Below, piece by piece: positions 6,404-14,110 of a DNA stretch of 14,611 bases. The translations under genes were made by a program, and so were the position numbers. How positions within the stretch are numbered: position 1 is the stretch's first letter; the number at the start of each line of letters is the position of its first letter. Origin of the DNA: Desulfomonile sp. (GTDB taxonomy: Bacteria > Desulfobacterota > Desulfomonilia > Desulfomonilales > Desulfomonilaceae). The stretch is from the NCBI GenBank assembly GCA_020216785.1, contig JAIWNO010000293.1, positions 1 to 14,611 of the forward strand, written 5' to 3'. The notes beneath the pieces are model-generated. The model made no database searches and was not told where the DNA came from. It was given only the letters and a program-made list of their open reading frames with translations.

Positions 6404-6913
6404 TCACAGATCGCGAAACGCTACGCAACTGTTCTTGAGTCGCGGGTTTTCGGCCATAAGTTTGATCTGTTCCTCGCCGAGCAGCACGTTATTGAGCCGA
6501 ACTTTCGGGCCGTCTCCATCGAGCGCCGCGGGTTGGCCCACCGACTCTGTGGCTTTGCGCAACTGTGGAACGGTGAGCGCATTGATGAGCATTTCCATTG
6601 CGTCGATAACCATCTCCGCAACGCGGTCGGAGCCGCCTTCGTCCCGCACCACAGCGCGGACGATTTTTGTCATACCAGATCCTACTCGCACACCCACAAG
6701 CTTCTCCATCGCCGGCGACATGTCGTGCAGCAAGCCCAGCTCGTCGCGCGAAATATTAAAACCGGCCGACCGTATATCAAGCGTAGGCGTGCTGATGTCC
6801 AGCACGAGCGAAGCCGAAAAGAGGTCATCATCCGTGCGGGCGTTGACCCGCCACAGGCCGCGGGCGACCTCTTCAACCGTGGTCAATTGGTTTGTCTGAA
6901 AGTCGAGGATCAC
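6404..6913 (-). CDS. DUF2889-like protein (copy 2, diverged)
   Basis: This 169-residue protein is a diverged paralogue of the next gene downstream. Its N-terminus (ILDFQTNQLTTVEEVARG) aligns over about 46 residues with copy 1, and VGVRVGSGMTKIVRAVV followed by GGSDRVAEMVIDA is the DUF2889 middle and helix. The family Cys and His at this point are replaced (S95, R97), so whatever they do is probably lost or changed here. The C-terminus LNNVLLGEEQIKLMAENPRLKNS is an extra tail absent from copy 1. A GTG at 6913 has GGAG seven bases upstream. The ATG at 6928 adds five residues but lacks a ribosome-binding site. It is the first gene of the operon, about 115 bases after a CRP/FNR-type palindrome. 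Confidence 0.65.
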   Translation of the reverse strand: MILDFQTNQLTTVEEVARGLWRVNARTDDDLFSASLVLDISTPTLDIRSAGFNISRDELGLLHDMSPAMEKLVGVRVGSGMTKIVRAVVRDEGGSDRVAEMVIDAMEMLINALTVPQLRKATESVGQPAALDGDGPKVRLNNVLLGEEQIKLMAENPRLKNSCVAFRDL

Positions 6914-7028
6914 GGCAATTCTCCGCATACAGGATTTAACAGAAAAGGGGGATGGGAACAGGGCTTGAACGGCGGTCCAGGGGCGCGGTTTAGCCTGGCT
7001 CTGGCTCGAGCCCACACACTCATCCCGA

Positions 7029-7044
7029 CGTGACCAAGGTCACA
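7029..7044 (-). promoter_or_regulatory. CRP/FNR-family binding site upstream of the DUF2889 operon
   Basis: The minus strand reads TGTGACCTTGGTCACG, which differs from the CRP-type consensus TGTGA-N6-TCACA only at the last base. A perfect 14-base palindrome GTGACC-TT-GGTCAC is contained in it. HcpR regulators of anaerobic Deltaproteobacteria recognise the same TTGTGA-N6-TCACAA pattern. It lies in the noncoding space between the acylase stop and the operon start. No good -10 hexamer is seen at the distance expected for class II activation, so whether it activates or represses is open. Confidence 0.5.
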
Positions 7045-7123
7045 TGCGATTGCAGTGACTTTCGAGAAAGCAGGGACGCAGGAAGGCATTGTGAAACAAA
7101 GGGTGCTCGAAGTCAATGAGTTG

Positions 7124-9538
7124 TCACTGAGGCTTTAGCACGAGAGTGGCTTTGGCGTGCTCTTTTATTGCCCTGTCGCTGAACCACCAGTAGACCTTGT
7201 CTCCTCGCATGAACGGCTCGATCTGATCTTTTTGATGGGGATGAAACGTCCTCCCACTCACGCCGCCGGGAAGCACGCCAAGGACTTTGTCCGGATCGCC
7301 GAGGTCCGCCACCATCCGCAATGACGCGGAGAGGATGACGTCAAATGGTTTGTCGTACTCGAACCAAGCGCAGTACAGTGTTTCCCGGGAACCGCCCATC
7401 GGAACCCTTCCACCACCTAGTAGCGACTTGCCGAAACCCTCACGTCTGATCGGGTTGACGAATTCGATCTGATGAACGTTGCCCCAGGTCCATTCCTTGC
7501 GATCTCGGCCAAAAAGCGATCTCAGCTGCTTGTCAGCCTGTAGCGCAGCGTCGCGGAACAGGTCCTTCAATGTTTCTGTGTTGTCGCTCGTCTGCACATT
7601 GTCGAACCACGGGGAAGATCCATCCAGCACCATCTTTTGGAGCCTCTCCTGCCAGAAATAGCCCTCGTGGAGGATCATTTCGGTCAAATGAGGGCCCAAT
7701 TCATCCTCAAAAACGAGGCGAAAGAAGTTCCTGTAAATCAATTGGAACAGTGTTGGCGCGACTTGGCTCGGGTCATCCCGATGATCCCAGTTCGACAGTA
7801 TTTTTCCCATTTCTCCAGTATCAGGAGAGGAGACAAGCGCATCAACAATGACGGGGGCTATTTTCGCAGCCATGAGATTCATCGGATCTCTCTGATATTC
7901 CCAGTGCTCGTCCGCCGTCTTGGGGCCGGGGACTTCCAGCAGCTGCTTGATTCTGCGGTATCGGTACGACGGAGCAAAATATGAAGAATAGTAATAGGGG
8001 TAACTTGTATCAATGGTCTTGTGATTGCATGTTCCCAGCCACCCACGCGAAGGGTTCTCTGAATTGGGCATTTGCTCGAAGGGAATCCAGCCGGTCCAAT
8101 TGTCCGTGCCGTCTTTGATGACGTAAGGAATTGTCGAATCTCCCTGGGATCGGATGGGTAGCTTGCCCGATACGTGCCATCCCACATGGCCATCCGAATC
8201 AGCGAATACGCAGTTCAGCACGATAGGGGTCAAGAGCCGAATGGCCTCGCGTAGCTCTCGTGCCGATCTCGCGGTCAACAGCTCTTCGAGGCCAAGTTTG
8301 GGTCCCATCGATTCAGCGGCAGCCCACCGCAAGGTGATTACCTTTTCGGAGGAGACTCCGGGTAAGACGCCGGAAATCACCGGTCCTCTCCGAGTATATC
8401 TGATTTCCAAGGGCTCTTCTCTGAATGAGGAAGCAGCGCTGCTATCCTTGATCTTGAGGGTCTCGCGGACAACTTCGAACGGAAAGGATTCAGGGCCTTC
8501 CTTGTATTTGGAAGGATCACCCGGGGCCACGGTTTCCACGTAGAGATCCTGACAGTCGCCATAGTTGTTCGTCACCCCCATAGAGAAACGATCGGTCCGA
8601 CCGATCACCATGCCGGGAATTCCCGGCACCATGACTCCTACGGCCCGCAGCTGAGGCGTAATAATTCCGATGGGGTACCATATGCCCGGCAAAATCCTGG
8701 CATCGAGGTGCGGATCGTCGGCTACAATGGGTTTGCCGCTCTTGGAGAGCCGGGGAGCAACAGCCCAGTTGTTGCTGCCAAATCCCTGGCCCAGCGTATC
8801 CAAATAGCCCTGCAAGGTGGGGTCCGCCGCCAGGTGAAGCGGTTCGGCCGCGATGGTCGAGGTCGCGGGTTTGGTGATTTCATCGCGCGGGTCCTCAGGG
8901 TTGACATTGAGAGGAAACAATTCCCGCGCCCGTTCCGGCCCTACTTTGTCCACCAGCATCTGAGCGAGGATTTCCGTACTGAGATTGGCCGAGGTGGTCC
9001 AGCCCATGTAATAGACGACCGCGAGCGTGTCGGAAATCTCCCACGGCTCCGGCCTGATGCCTGCCGGCTTGAATTCGAGGTGGTGCTCGTTCGGCCGCGT
9101 GGTTATGAATGCGTTGACGCCGTCCACGTATTTCTGGATGAAGCGCTTGGAATTATCGTCCAATATTGCCGCATGTTTCTTGGCGTTGCGGTGAATACCT
9201 ATAGTTCTCATACGCACGTCGAGGGACTTGCCCGCCTCACCCGCCAGCTCGGATATGCGACCTTCGGCCAACAGGCGCGTTACCTGCATTTGGAACAGCC
9301 GATCTTGAGCAGTGACAAAACCCTGAGCCATGATCGCGTCGGGGAGAGTTTGAGCATGGACGTAGGCCATGCCCTTCTCATCCCGGGTAATGGTCACAGG
9401 GTGGTTCAAACCAGGCAGGACTATGGTCCCTTCGGTTTGATACCGGTTGAATCGCGGCACGAACACGACGCCAAGCGCCGCCGCCACGAGTACAAACACA
9501 GCGATCCACAACCCTACCCTACCCGCCCTCAGCTTCAT
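7124..9538 (-). CDS. penicillin acylase family protein (Ntn hydrolase)
   Basis: The 804-residue precursor has an N-terminal export signal or membrane anchor (basic MKLRAGR, then hydrophobic 8-28), an alpha chain, and an autoprocessing site G254-S255 in QGFGSNNWAV. After cleavage, Ser255 becomes the N-terminal nucleophile of the beta chain. SNNW and the downstream LPGIWYPIGI and PGIPGMVIGR segments are typical of the penicillin G acylase superfamily. The length fits a complete enzyme. Family members hydrolyse amide bonds in the periplasm; known substrates include beta-lactams, acyl-homoserine lactones and other N-acyl compounds, and the natural substrate here cannot be deduced. AGAGG precedes the ATG at 9538. 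It is separated from moaC by 92 bases containing a strong hairpin, so it may be its own transcription unit. Confidence 0.93.
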   Translation of the reverse strand: MKLRAGRVGLWIAVFVLVAAALGVVFVPRFNRYQTEGTIVLPGLNHPVTITRDEKGMAYVHAQTLPDAIMAQGFVTAQDRLFQMQVTRLLAEGRISELAGEAGKSLDVRMRTIGIHRNAKKHAAILDDNSKRFIQKYVDGVNAFITTRPNEHHLEFKPAGIRPEPWEISDTLAVVYYMGWTTSANLSTEILAQMLVDKVGPERARELFPLNVNPEDPRDEITKPATSTIAAEPLHLAADPTLQGYLDTLGQGFGSNNWAVAPRLSKSGKPIVADDPHLDARILPGIWYPIGIITPQLRAVGVMVPGIPGMVIGRTDRFSMGVTNNYGDCQDLYVETVAPGDPSKYKEGPESFPFEVVRETLKIKDSSAASSFREEPLEIRYTRRGPVISGVLPGVSSEKVITLRWAAAESMGPKLGLEELLTARSARELREAIRLLTPIVLNCVFADSDGHVGWHVSGKLPIRSQGDSTIPYVIKDGTDNWTGWIPFEQMPNSENPSRGWLGTCNHKTIDTSYPYYYSSYFAPSYRYRRIKQLLEVPGPKTADEHWEYQRDPMNLMAAKIAPVIVDALVSSPDTGEMGKILSNWDHRDDPSQVAPTLFQLIYRNFFRLVFEDELGPHLTEMILHEGYFWQERLQKMVLDGSSPWFDNVQTSDNTETLKDLFRDAALQADKQLRSLFGRDRKEWTWGNVHQIEFVNPIRREGFGKSLLGGGRVPMGGSRETLYCAWFEYDKPFDVILSASLRMVADLGDPDKVLGVLPGGVSGRTFHPHQKDQIEPFMRGDKVYWWFSDRAIKEHAKATLVLKPQ

Positions 9539-9595
9539 GTCGGCCTCTTTTGTCGTGTGCGTGAATGCTTTGGAAGAATAGCCGTTACAGCTGAC

Positions 9596-9623
9596 CAGTT
9601 GAGACCAAGCGCCGTCTCAACTG
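9596..9623 (-). terminator. strong hairpin after moaC, terminator-like without T-run
   Basis: CAGTTGAGAC (9596-9605) and GTCTCAACTG (9614-9623) form a perfect 10-base stem with an 8-base loop, 7 bases after the moaC stop on the minus strand. No T-run follows, so it may terminate weakly, protect the hisD-like/moaC mRNA end, or serve as a regulator site upstream of the acylase gene. Confidence 0.4.
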
Positions 9624-9630
9624 AGCAGAT

Positions 9631-10113
9631 TCAGGCTTCCTTGCGTCTGAACCTACCCGACCTGCCGCCGGATTTCTCCATGAGCCGCACGTTCGATATG
9701 ACCATGCCACGATCGACCGCCTTGCACATATCGTAAATGGTGAGAGCTGCGACGGCGACAGCCGTGAGCGCTTCCATTTCCACGCCGGTGCGCGCGGTAA
9801 CCTTTACCCGTGCTTCGATATGGATAACGGAGTGATCTACATCGGGTTCAAAATCAACCTTAAGGGATGTGAGGGGCAGCGGATGCGCCAGAGGGATGAG
9901 GTCCCACGTCTTCTTGGCAGCCGAGATGCCTGCAATACGAGCCACTCCGAGCACATCGCCCTTTTTCGCTGAGCCCTCCAAAATCATGCGAAGCGTTTCG
10001 GGAAGCATGGCGACTTCGCCGCGCGCGACGGCTTCGCGCTCGGTGACGTCCTTTTCGCCCACATCGACCATGCGGGCCCGGCCCTTTTCGTCAAAATGCG
10101 TGAACTCTCCCAT
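9631..10113 (-). CDS. moaC: cyclic pyranopterin monophosphate synthase MoaC
   Basis: MoaC works with MoaA in the first step of molybdenum cofactor synthesis, turning the MoaA product 3',8-cyclo-7,8-dihydro-GTP into cyclic pyranopterin monophosphate in the cytosol. Counted from the ATG at 10113, the 160-residue product has the E. coli active-site residues at identical numbers: K51, H77, E112, E114, D128 and K131. AKKGDVLGVARIAG, IPLAHPLPL and IYDMCKAVDRGM are the family motifs. This start has AAGGA seven bases upstream. An ATG at 10128 overlaps the hisD-like stop as ATGA but has no such site; even so, translation of the two genes is surely coupled. No other moa gene is nearby. It implies that the cell makes molybdo- or tungsto-enzymes. 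Confidence 0.95.
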   Translation of the reverse strand: MGEFTHFDEKGRARMVDVGEKDVTEREAVARGEVAMLPETLRMILEGSAKKGDVLGVARIAGISAAKKTWDLIPLAHPLPLTSLKVDFEPDVDHSVIHIEARVKVTARTGVEMEALTAVAVAALTIYDMCKAVDRGMVISNVRLMEKSGGRSGRFRRKEA

Positions 10114-10124
10114 GACTCGATCCT

Positions 10125-11432
10125 TCATATTCGGTTGAGGCGCTTGGTCAACGCCGCTGCGTGGGCTGCGAAGCCTTCGTATTGCGCGAGGACGAGAGTC
10201 TTGGGCGCCAAACAGCGGAATCCCGGCTCCGTAACGCGTGCGAACGACATGCGTCTGGTGAAGTCACGCACCGATAGCGCGGATGCTGTCCGGGCGAATC
10301 CCGAGGTCGGCAGGATAGCATTGGGGCCGATAGAGTAGTTCGCTAGTGTACCCGGCGTGAACGGCCCAAGCAATGCCTCGCCTGCGAAGCGGATCTTCGG
10401 TAGGATCGCCTCCGGGTTCCTCGTGAGTACCTGAAGGTGCTCAGGTGCAAACTCATTGATAAAGTCCAACGCCGCGTTCATGTCCGGAGCGAGCACTACC
10501 CCGCCGCTCGCTCGGAATACAGACTCGCAAAATGAACGACGCTCCTCGGAGAGCCGTCCCACCATCTCGGGTATCAGGCGCAGAGCGTCCTCAGCCTCAT
10601 TTCGGTCGGTGGTGACGAGGTAAGCCGAAGAGTCGGGGCCGTGTTCCGCCTCAATCAAAAGGTCGGCCACGACGACTTCGACGTCAACGGAGCCGTCTCC
10701 GAGAACAATCGCTTCGCTCGGGCCCGCGGGCGGTCCCGTATCGACGACAGATGAGAGCAGTTGCTTCGCTGCGAGGACATACCCCGATCCGGGACCGACG
10801 ATCTTGTCCACCCGGGGGATGGATTCCGTGCCGAACGCGAGAGCAGCCACTGCCTGGACACCGCCCACAGCGTAAATTTCGTCGATGCCGATGATCCGCG
10901 CGGCGGCAACGGTGGCTCGGTCAGGCCGACCCTGTGTATCGGGAGGCGTTACCACGATGATGCGTTCGACACCGGCGACTTTCGCAGGGACACCTGCCAT
11001 CATCATCATTGATGGAAAAGACCCCTTGCCGCGCGGAACGTACAATCCCACCGAGGCAAGAGGTATCACCCGCTCTCCTGCCACGATTCCCGGACTGATT
11101 TCCATTTCCCAAGTTGGCGGCTCCAGCTGCCGCTCATGGAACTTGCGAATGTTGGTTATGGAAGTCTCCATTGCCTCTCGAAGATCTACCGGGATTTCTG
11201 CAACGGCCCGGTCCAAGTTCTCCAGCGGCACCCGGAAAGAACCGGGCTCAATATCAGCATGGTCAAATCGCCTGGTCAGCTCTCGCACAGCAGTGTCCCC
11301 ACGGACGCGCACATCTTCCACGAGAGGCGCGACTTGAGCGACCAATCCTGACAGGTCGAGCGAGCCCCGGCGATGCAGCTGCTGCCGTTCGGCCGTGCTC
11401 ATGGTTTCGAGATCGTAGAAATTCACTTGCAT
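10125..11432 (-). CDS. histidinol dehydrogenase-family (HisD-like) dehydrogenase with altered zinc site
   Basis: The 435-residue product is full length for HisD, the zinc- and NAD-dependent enzyme that oxidises L-histidinol to histidine. It keeps VGLYVPRGKGSFPS, KIVGPGSGYVLAAKQL, PAGPSEAIV, the EAEHGPDSSAYLVT segment, the catalytic pair E331-H332 (APEHLQVLT) and H424 (EGFAAH). Compared with E. coli HisD, the zinc ligand Q259 is E261 here, D360 (GDY) is N365 (ANY), and H367 of the NHVLPT motif is A372 (NAILPT). This suggests a paralogue oxidising another alcohol, as known for HisD relatives such as sulfopropanediol dehydrogenase HpsN, rather than the biosynthetic enzyme. No other his gene is nearby. 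AGAGG precedes the ATG. The gene overlaps the moaC region by ATGA. Confidence 0.85.
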   Translation of the reverse strand: MQVNFYDLETMSTAERQQLHRRGSLDLSGLVAQVAPLVEDVRVRGDTAVRELTRRFDHADIEPGSFRVPLENLDRAVAEIPVDLREAMETSITNIRKFHERQLEPPTWEMEISPGIVAGERVIPLASVGLYVPRGKGSFPSMMMMAGVPAKVAGVERIIVVTPPDTQGRPDRATVAAARIIGIDEIYAVGGVQAVAALAFGTESIPRVDKIVGPGSGYVLAAKQLLSSVVDTGPPAGPSEAIVLGDGSVDVEVVVADLLIEAEHGPDSSAYLVTTDRNEAEDALRLIPEMVGRLSEERRSFCESVFRASGGVVLAPDMNAALDFINEFAPEHLQVLTRNPEAILPKIRFAGEALLGPFTPGTLANYSIGPNAILPTSGFARTASALSVRDFTRRMSFARVTEPGFRCLAPKTLVLAQYEGFAAHAAALTKRLNRI

Positions 11433-11466
11433 CTGCTGCCTCTTTTCACCGGCCGCTCCATTTGCG

Positions 11467-11498
11467 CTTATATTGGTCCGTCATCCTGACACGGAACC
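11467..11498 (-). promoter_or_regulatory. possible promoter and operator for the hisD-like/moaC unit
   Basis: On the minus strand TATAAG (11472 to 11467) stands 18 bases after TTCCGT (11496 to 11491), a weak sigma70-type pair about 35 bases before the hisD-like ATG. The spacer and -35 carry an imperfect inverted repeat, GGTCCGTCA (11475-11483) and TGACacGGAaCC (11487-11498, lower case unpaired), which could bind a regulator. Confidence 0.3.
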
Positions 11499-11577
11499 AG
11501 CGGAGCGTCAATCAGTGAAAATCGACGGTTTCTCACTAACCGAGTCGCTCCACTTTTCTCGCTGTGGATTATCGGCT

Positions 11578-11600
11578 AGTATCTCGTATCGATACTTTTT
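11578..11600 (+). promoter_or_regulatory. inverted repeat upstream of the YkgJ-type gene
   Basis: AGTATC-TCGTATC-GATACT is a 6-base inverted repeat with a 7-base spacer, followed by TTTT. It also contains the 10-base palindrome GTATCGATAC (11586-11595), so GTATC occurs twice directly and once inverted. It lies 28 bases before the ATG at 11628. It could be an operator or a weak attenuator-like hairpin. Confidence 0.3.
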
Positions 11601-11627
11601 GCATTGGAAACACAACCGGTGGAACGA

Positions 11628-12509
11628 ATGAGCAAAGATTTCAACAGAGCTGATTGGGACTTCTTCAAGGTGGCCCTTAAAGAAGAAGCGCGGGAAGCAA
11701 TATGGAAAGTTGGCGCGAGCGTCGAGCCTCAAACGCTTATCGAGAGTGTACTTGAAGAGATCCAGGAGCTGGCGCCCCATCCCGAGAGCGGCGACACGCG
11801 CACAGACGAACAAGTATGGACGCAAATACGCGAACTTTTGCTGAAGACGGCTTATGCCACGCGACCACATTGCATCAAATGCGGGAAGTGCTGCACCTCC
11901 GGGAGCCCGACGCTTACGAAACAGGACATGGACCTGTTCGTGAAGGATGTCCTCACTCCAAAGCATGTGATCACCATACGCACCGGGGAGCCCGTTTATT
12001 CGAATGTGACCGAGCAGGCGGCCAACGCGGATCATGAGCTCATCAAAATTCGGGAAAAACAGCACAGCAGGACCTGTATCTTTTATCAGGACTTGACAAG
12101 AACCTGCTCCATCTACGACTCACGACCGCGGCAGTGTGTGATCCAAGAGTGTTGGAATCCCTCCAATTACTATCAGATCGCCCAGGAGCCGAAACTCGAC
12201 CGAAAAGCCATTTTAGAGCCGACCGGTTATTTCTGGGAAGTGATCGAGCGCCATGACGAGCGGTGCTCTCACGCGGAGCTCGCGCGCCTTATGGCTCGTC
12301 TAGGCGCAACCAAAGGCCACACGATCGACGACGTTCTTGCCCTGCTCCAAATGGATCATGAAGTGCGCCTCCGCGCTGCCGAGCGTTTTCAGCTGGCCCC
12401 GGATACGCTTGATTTCTTCTTCGGCAGGCCACTTCGTGAAGTCGTCTTCGTGTACGGACTCAAAGTAGAGGCTCAGCCCGACGGCACGTTCCTGGTGACG
12501 GCTCAGTAA
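11628..12509 (+). CDS. YkgJ-family cysteine-cluster protein
   Basis: The 293-residue cytosolic protein carries the CxxCxxCC motif (C82, C85, C88, C89 in HCIKCGKCCT) that defines the YkgJ / UPF0153 family. A second group of cysteines follows: C150 (TCIFY), C160 (TCSIYDSRPRQC), C170 and C175. The eight cysteines are expected to hold zinc or an Fe-S cluster; the family's biochemical role is unknown. The C-terminal 80 residues (ERHDERCSHAEL onward) are not part of the conserved core and I do not recognise them. The ATG at 11628 follows GGTGG by five bases; an in-frame TTG at 11604 lacks such a site. It overlaps the converging GT39 gene by 7 bases at the stop codons. It is divergent from the hisD-like gene. 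Confidence 0.85.
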   Translation: MSKDFNRADWDFFKVALKEEAREAIWKVGASVEPQTLIESVLEEIQELAPHPESGDTRTDEQVWTQIRELLLKTAYATRPHCIKCGKCCTSGSPTLTKQDMDLFVKDVLTPKHVITIRTGEPVYSNVTEQAANADHELIKIREKQHSRTCIFYQDLTRTCSIYDSRPRQCVIQECWNPSNYYQIAQEPKLDRKAILEPTGYFWEVIERHDERCSHAELARLMARLGATKGHTIDDVLALLQMDHEVRLRAAERFQLAPDTLDFFFGRPLREVVFVYGLKVEAQPDGTFLVTAQ

Positions 12510-14104
12510 TCCCTGTAAAAAAGCGATCGAGGACCCAGCTTGAGAGGTGCATCCGGATTGAAGTTATGGCCGCGGCACAGATAGATTTCGCGAATACTTT
12601 CACCATGATATGTCACATGGTACGAGGGGAGCGGCTCCACGACTCCAAAATTCTCATAGATAGTCTTGAGGGCATCTGAAGACGGTTCGAGCTTTCTGTT
12701 CGATACGAACAGGATGTTGCGGCCGCTCAGATTGTCAAAAGAAGGCTCCCAGACATCAAACTGGGTCGGACGGTTCCACGGGGCGAGGTATCGCACGAAC
12801 GGTTGCCCCGGCACGTTGAATTCAAGCAGTGCGCACAGCTGATAGGTATCCGCGGCGATCACATCGCCGTCCTTGCGGAGATTAGCCACGTGCCGTCCGA
12901 GCCCGTCCCAGCCGCGAGTCTCCCAGACGATCCGGTCGGCTTTGCCGATTTTGCGTTCGAGGGCCGCGGGTAGGAGCCCGATCCACGCGTGAAGCGCGAC
13001 CAGCGCGACCGGTACCACTGACAGGATGACCGCCCACTTGAGGAAGCGGCTCCCGAACAAGCGCCAGATACCTTCTCTGCCGTCACCCCGTGCATGGGCG
13101 ATCACCTCGACCGCGAGAATGGCAGCGGAAATGTATCCCATTGAACCCCAGTTCGCTTCCACGTGCCCCTTGAAAGACATGGCAGCGAAGAACAGGAGCG
13201 GAAGGCTGAAACATAACAGCAGGGCCTGCTCCGGTTTGGGTCTGAGCATATTGGCCGCGACCCCGGCAGCGAGCGCTACCACGAGTCCGAAATAGAACAA
13301 TGGCGAAAGCAGCAGGAACTGTGCCAGGTTGTAACCAATCCCATCGACGAGTTTGCGCCAAACCGAACTTGATCCGGTCCCGATAAAGAGTATGTGGTGA
13401 AGCGAAGCCCACCCGTGCTGGACGTTCCACACAACGATCGGTAATGTGAAAGCGGCTGCAATGAGGACGCCGATCCAAGGCTCCCGTCTGAGCAGCCATT
13501 TCCGATGTGTCCCGTTCCACAGTAGGAATCCGAGCAAACACGGCAACACGAGCACCCCGGTGTACTTGCTCAAAATGGCCAGACCTCCGCACACGCCTAT
13601 CACGTAAAACCATTTCGAATCTCCATTCTTGAGAAACCGCGCGGCCGCCCAAAGGCAGGCAATCCAGAAGAACAGTTGCGCATTGTCGTGTACAGCCGCC
13701 GCGCCGCCGAGAAGAGCAACAGGAGTGGTGTTGAGAAGCAGCGCAGCGAGAAGGGCCCTCTTCCGATTGTGGAATAGCAGGACGCTTACGCAATAGATAA
13801 GAAACGTGCCGGCAACAGAAAGAACCAGAAAAGGAAACCTCACCGACAGGGGTGACGATTCCCCGAAGAGCGCGGTAGAGAGCCTGATCAGCCACGCGAC
13901 CATTCCGGAATTGTCGAAGTATGACCAGTCGAGGCGTCGAGACCACGCCCAGTAGCTGCATTCATCCGGGATCAGGTTGACGGCCCATGCCAGGACGGCT
14001 CGTATGACGAAAACAAGCAGCAGGCCGCCAATTAGCCGGACAGCGGAGATTCTGCACCCGGTGCGCGTATCCGGTTGTGTCGGGAGTTCGTTGATCGCGT
14101 TCAT
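12503..14104 (-). CDS. GT39-family membrane glycosyltransferase (ArnT/PMT_2-like)
   Basis: The 533-residue integral membrane protein has about ten or more hydrophobic segments from residue 20 to about 385 and a hydrophilic C-terminal, probably extracytoplasmic, domain. The first loop has the acidic pair D47-E48 in NLIPDECSYWAWSRRLDWSYF, the signature of dolichyl- and polyprenyl-phosphate-dependent glycosyltransferases (PMT_2/ArnT). VRFPFLVLS follows, as in the family. It should move a sugar from a polyprenyl-phosphate carrier onto lipid A, a protein or another envelope glycan outside the inner membrane; the acceptor is not known. It lies 6 bases after the CDF transporter stop and is very likely cotranscribed with it. 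The ribosome-binding site is weak (TGAG), consistent with translational coupling. Its stop codon overlaps the converging YkgJ-type gene. Confidence 0.9.
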   Translation of the reverse strand: MNAINELPTQPDTRTGCRISAVRLIGGLLLVFVIRAVLAWAVNLIPDECSYWAWSRRLDWSYFDNSGMVAWLIRLSTALFGESSPLSVRFPFLVLSVAGTFLIYCVSVLLFHNRKRALLAALLLNTTPVALLGGAAAVHDNAQLFFWIACLWAAARFLKNGDSKWFYVIGVCGGLAILSKYTGVLVLPCLLGFLLWNGTHRKWLLRREPWIGVLIAAAFTLPIVVWNVQHGWASLHHILFIGTGSSSVWRKLVDGIGYNLAQFLLLSPLFYFGLVVALAAGVAANMLRPKPEQALLLCFSLPLLFFAAMSFKGHVEANWGSMGYISAAILAVEVIAHARGDGREGIWRLFGSRFLKWAVILSVVPVALVALHAWIGLLPAALERKIGKADRIVWETRGWDGLGRHVANLRKDGDVIAADTYQLCALLEFNVPGQPFVRYLAPWNRPTQFDVWEPSFDNLSGRNILFVSNRKLEPSSDALKTIYENFGVVEPLPSYHVTYHGESIREIYLCRGHNFNPDAPLKLGPRSLFYRDY

Positions 14105-14110
14105 GTCGGC

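Noticed and set aside
8708..9736. A 342-codon plus-strand frame opposite the acylase gene.
   Set aside because: It is antisense to the penicillin acylase gene and the end of moaC, and its translation has no recognisable domain.
13083..13961. A 292-codon minus-strand frame inside the GT39 gene.
   Set aside because: Its translation is arginine-rich and lacks the hydrophobic pattern of any family; it is a shifted reading of the GT39 gene.
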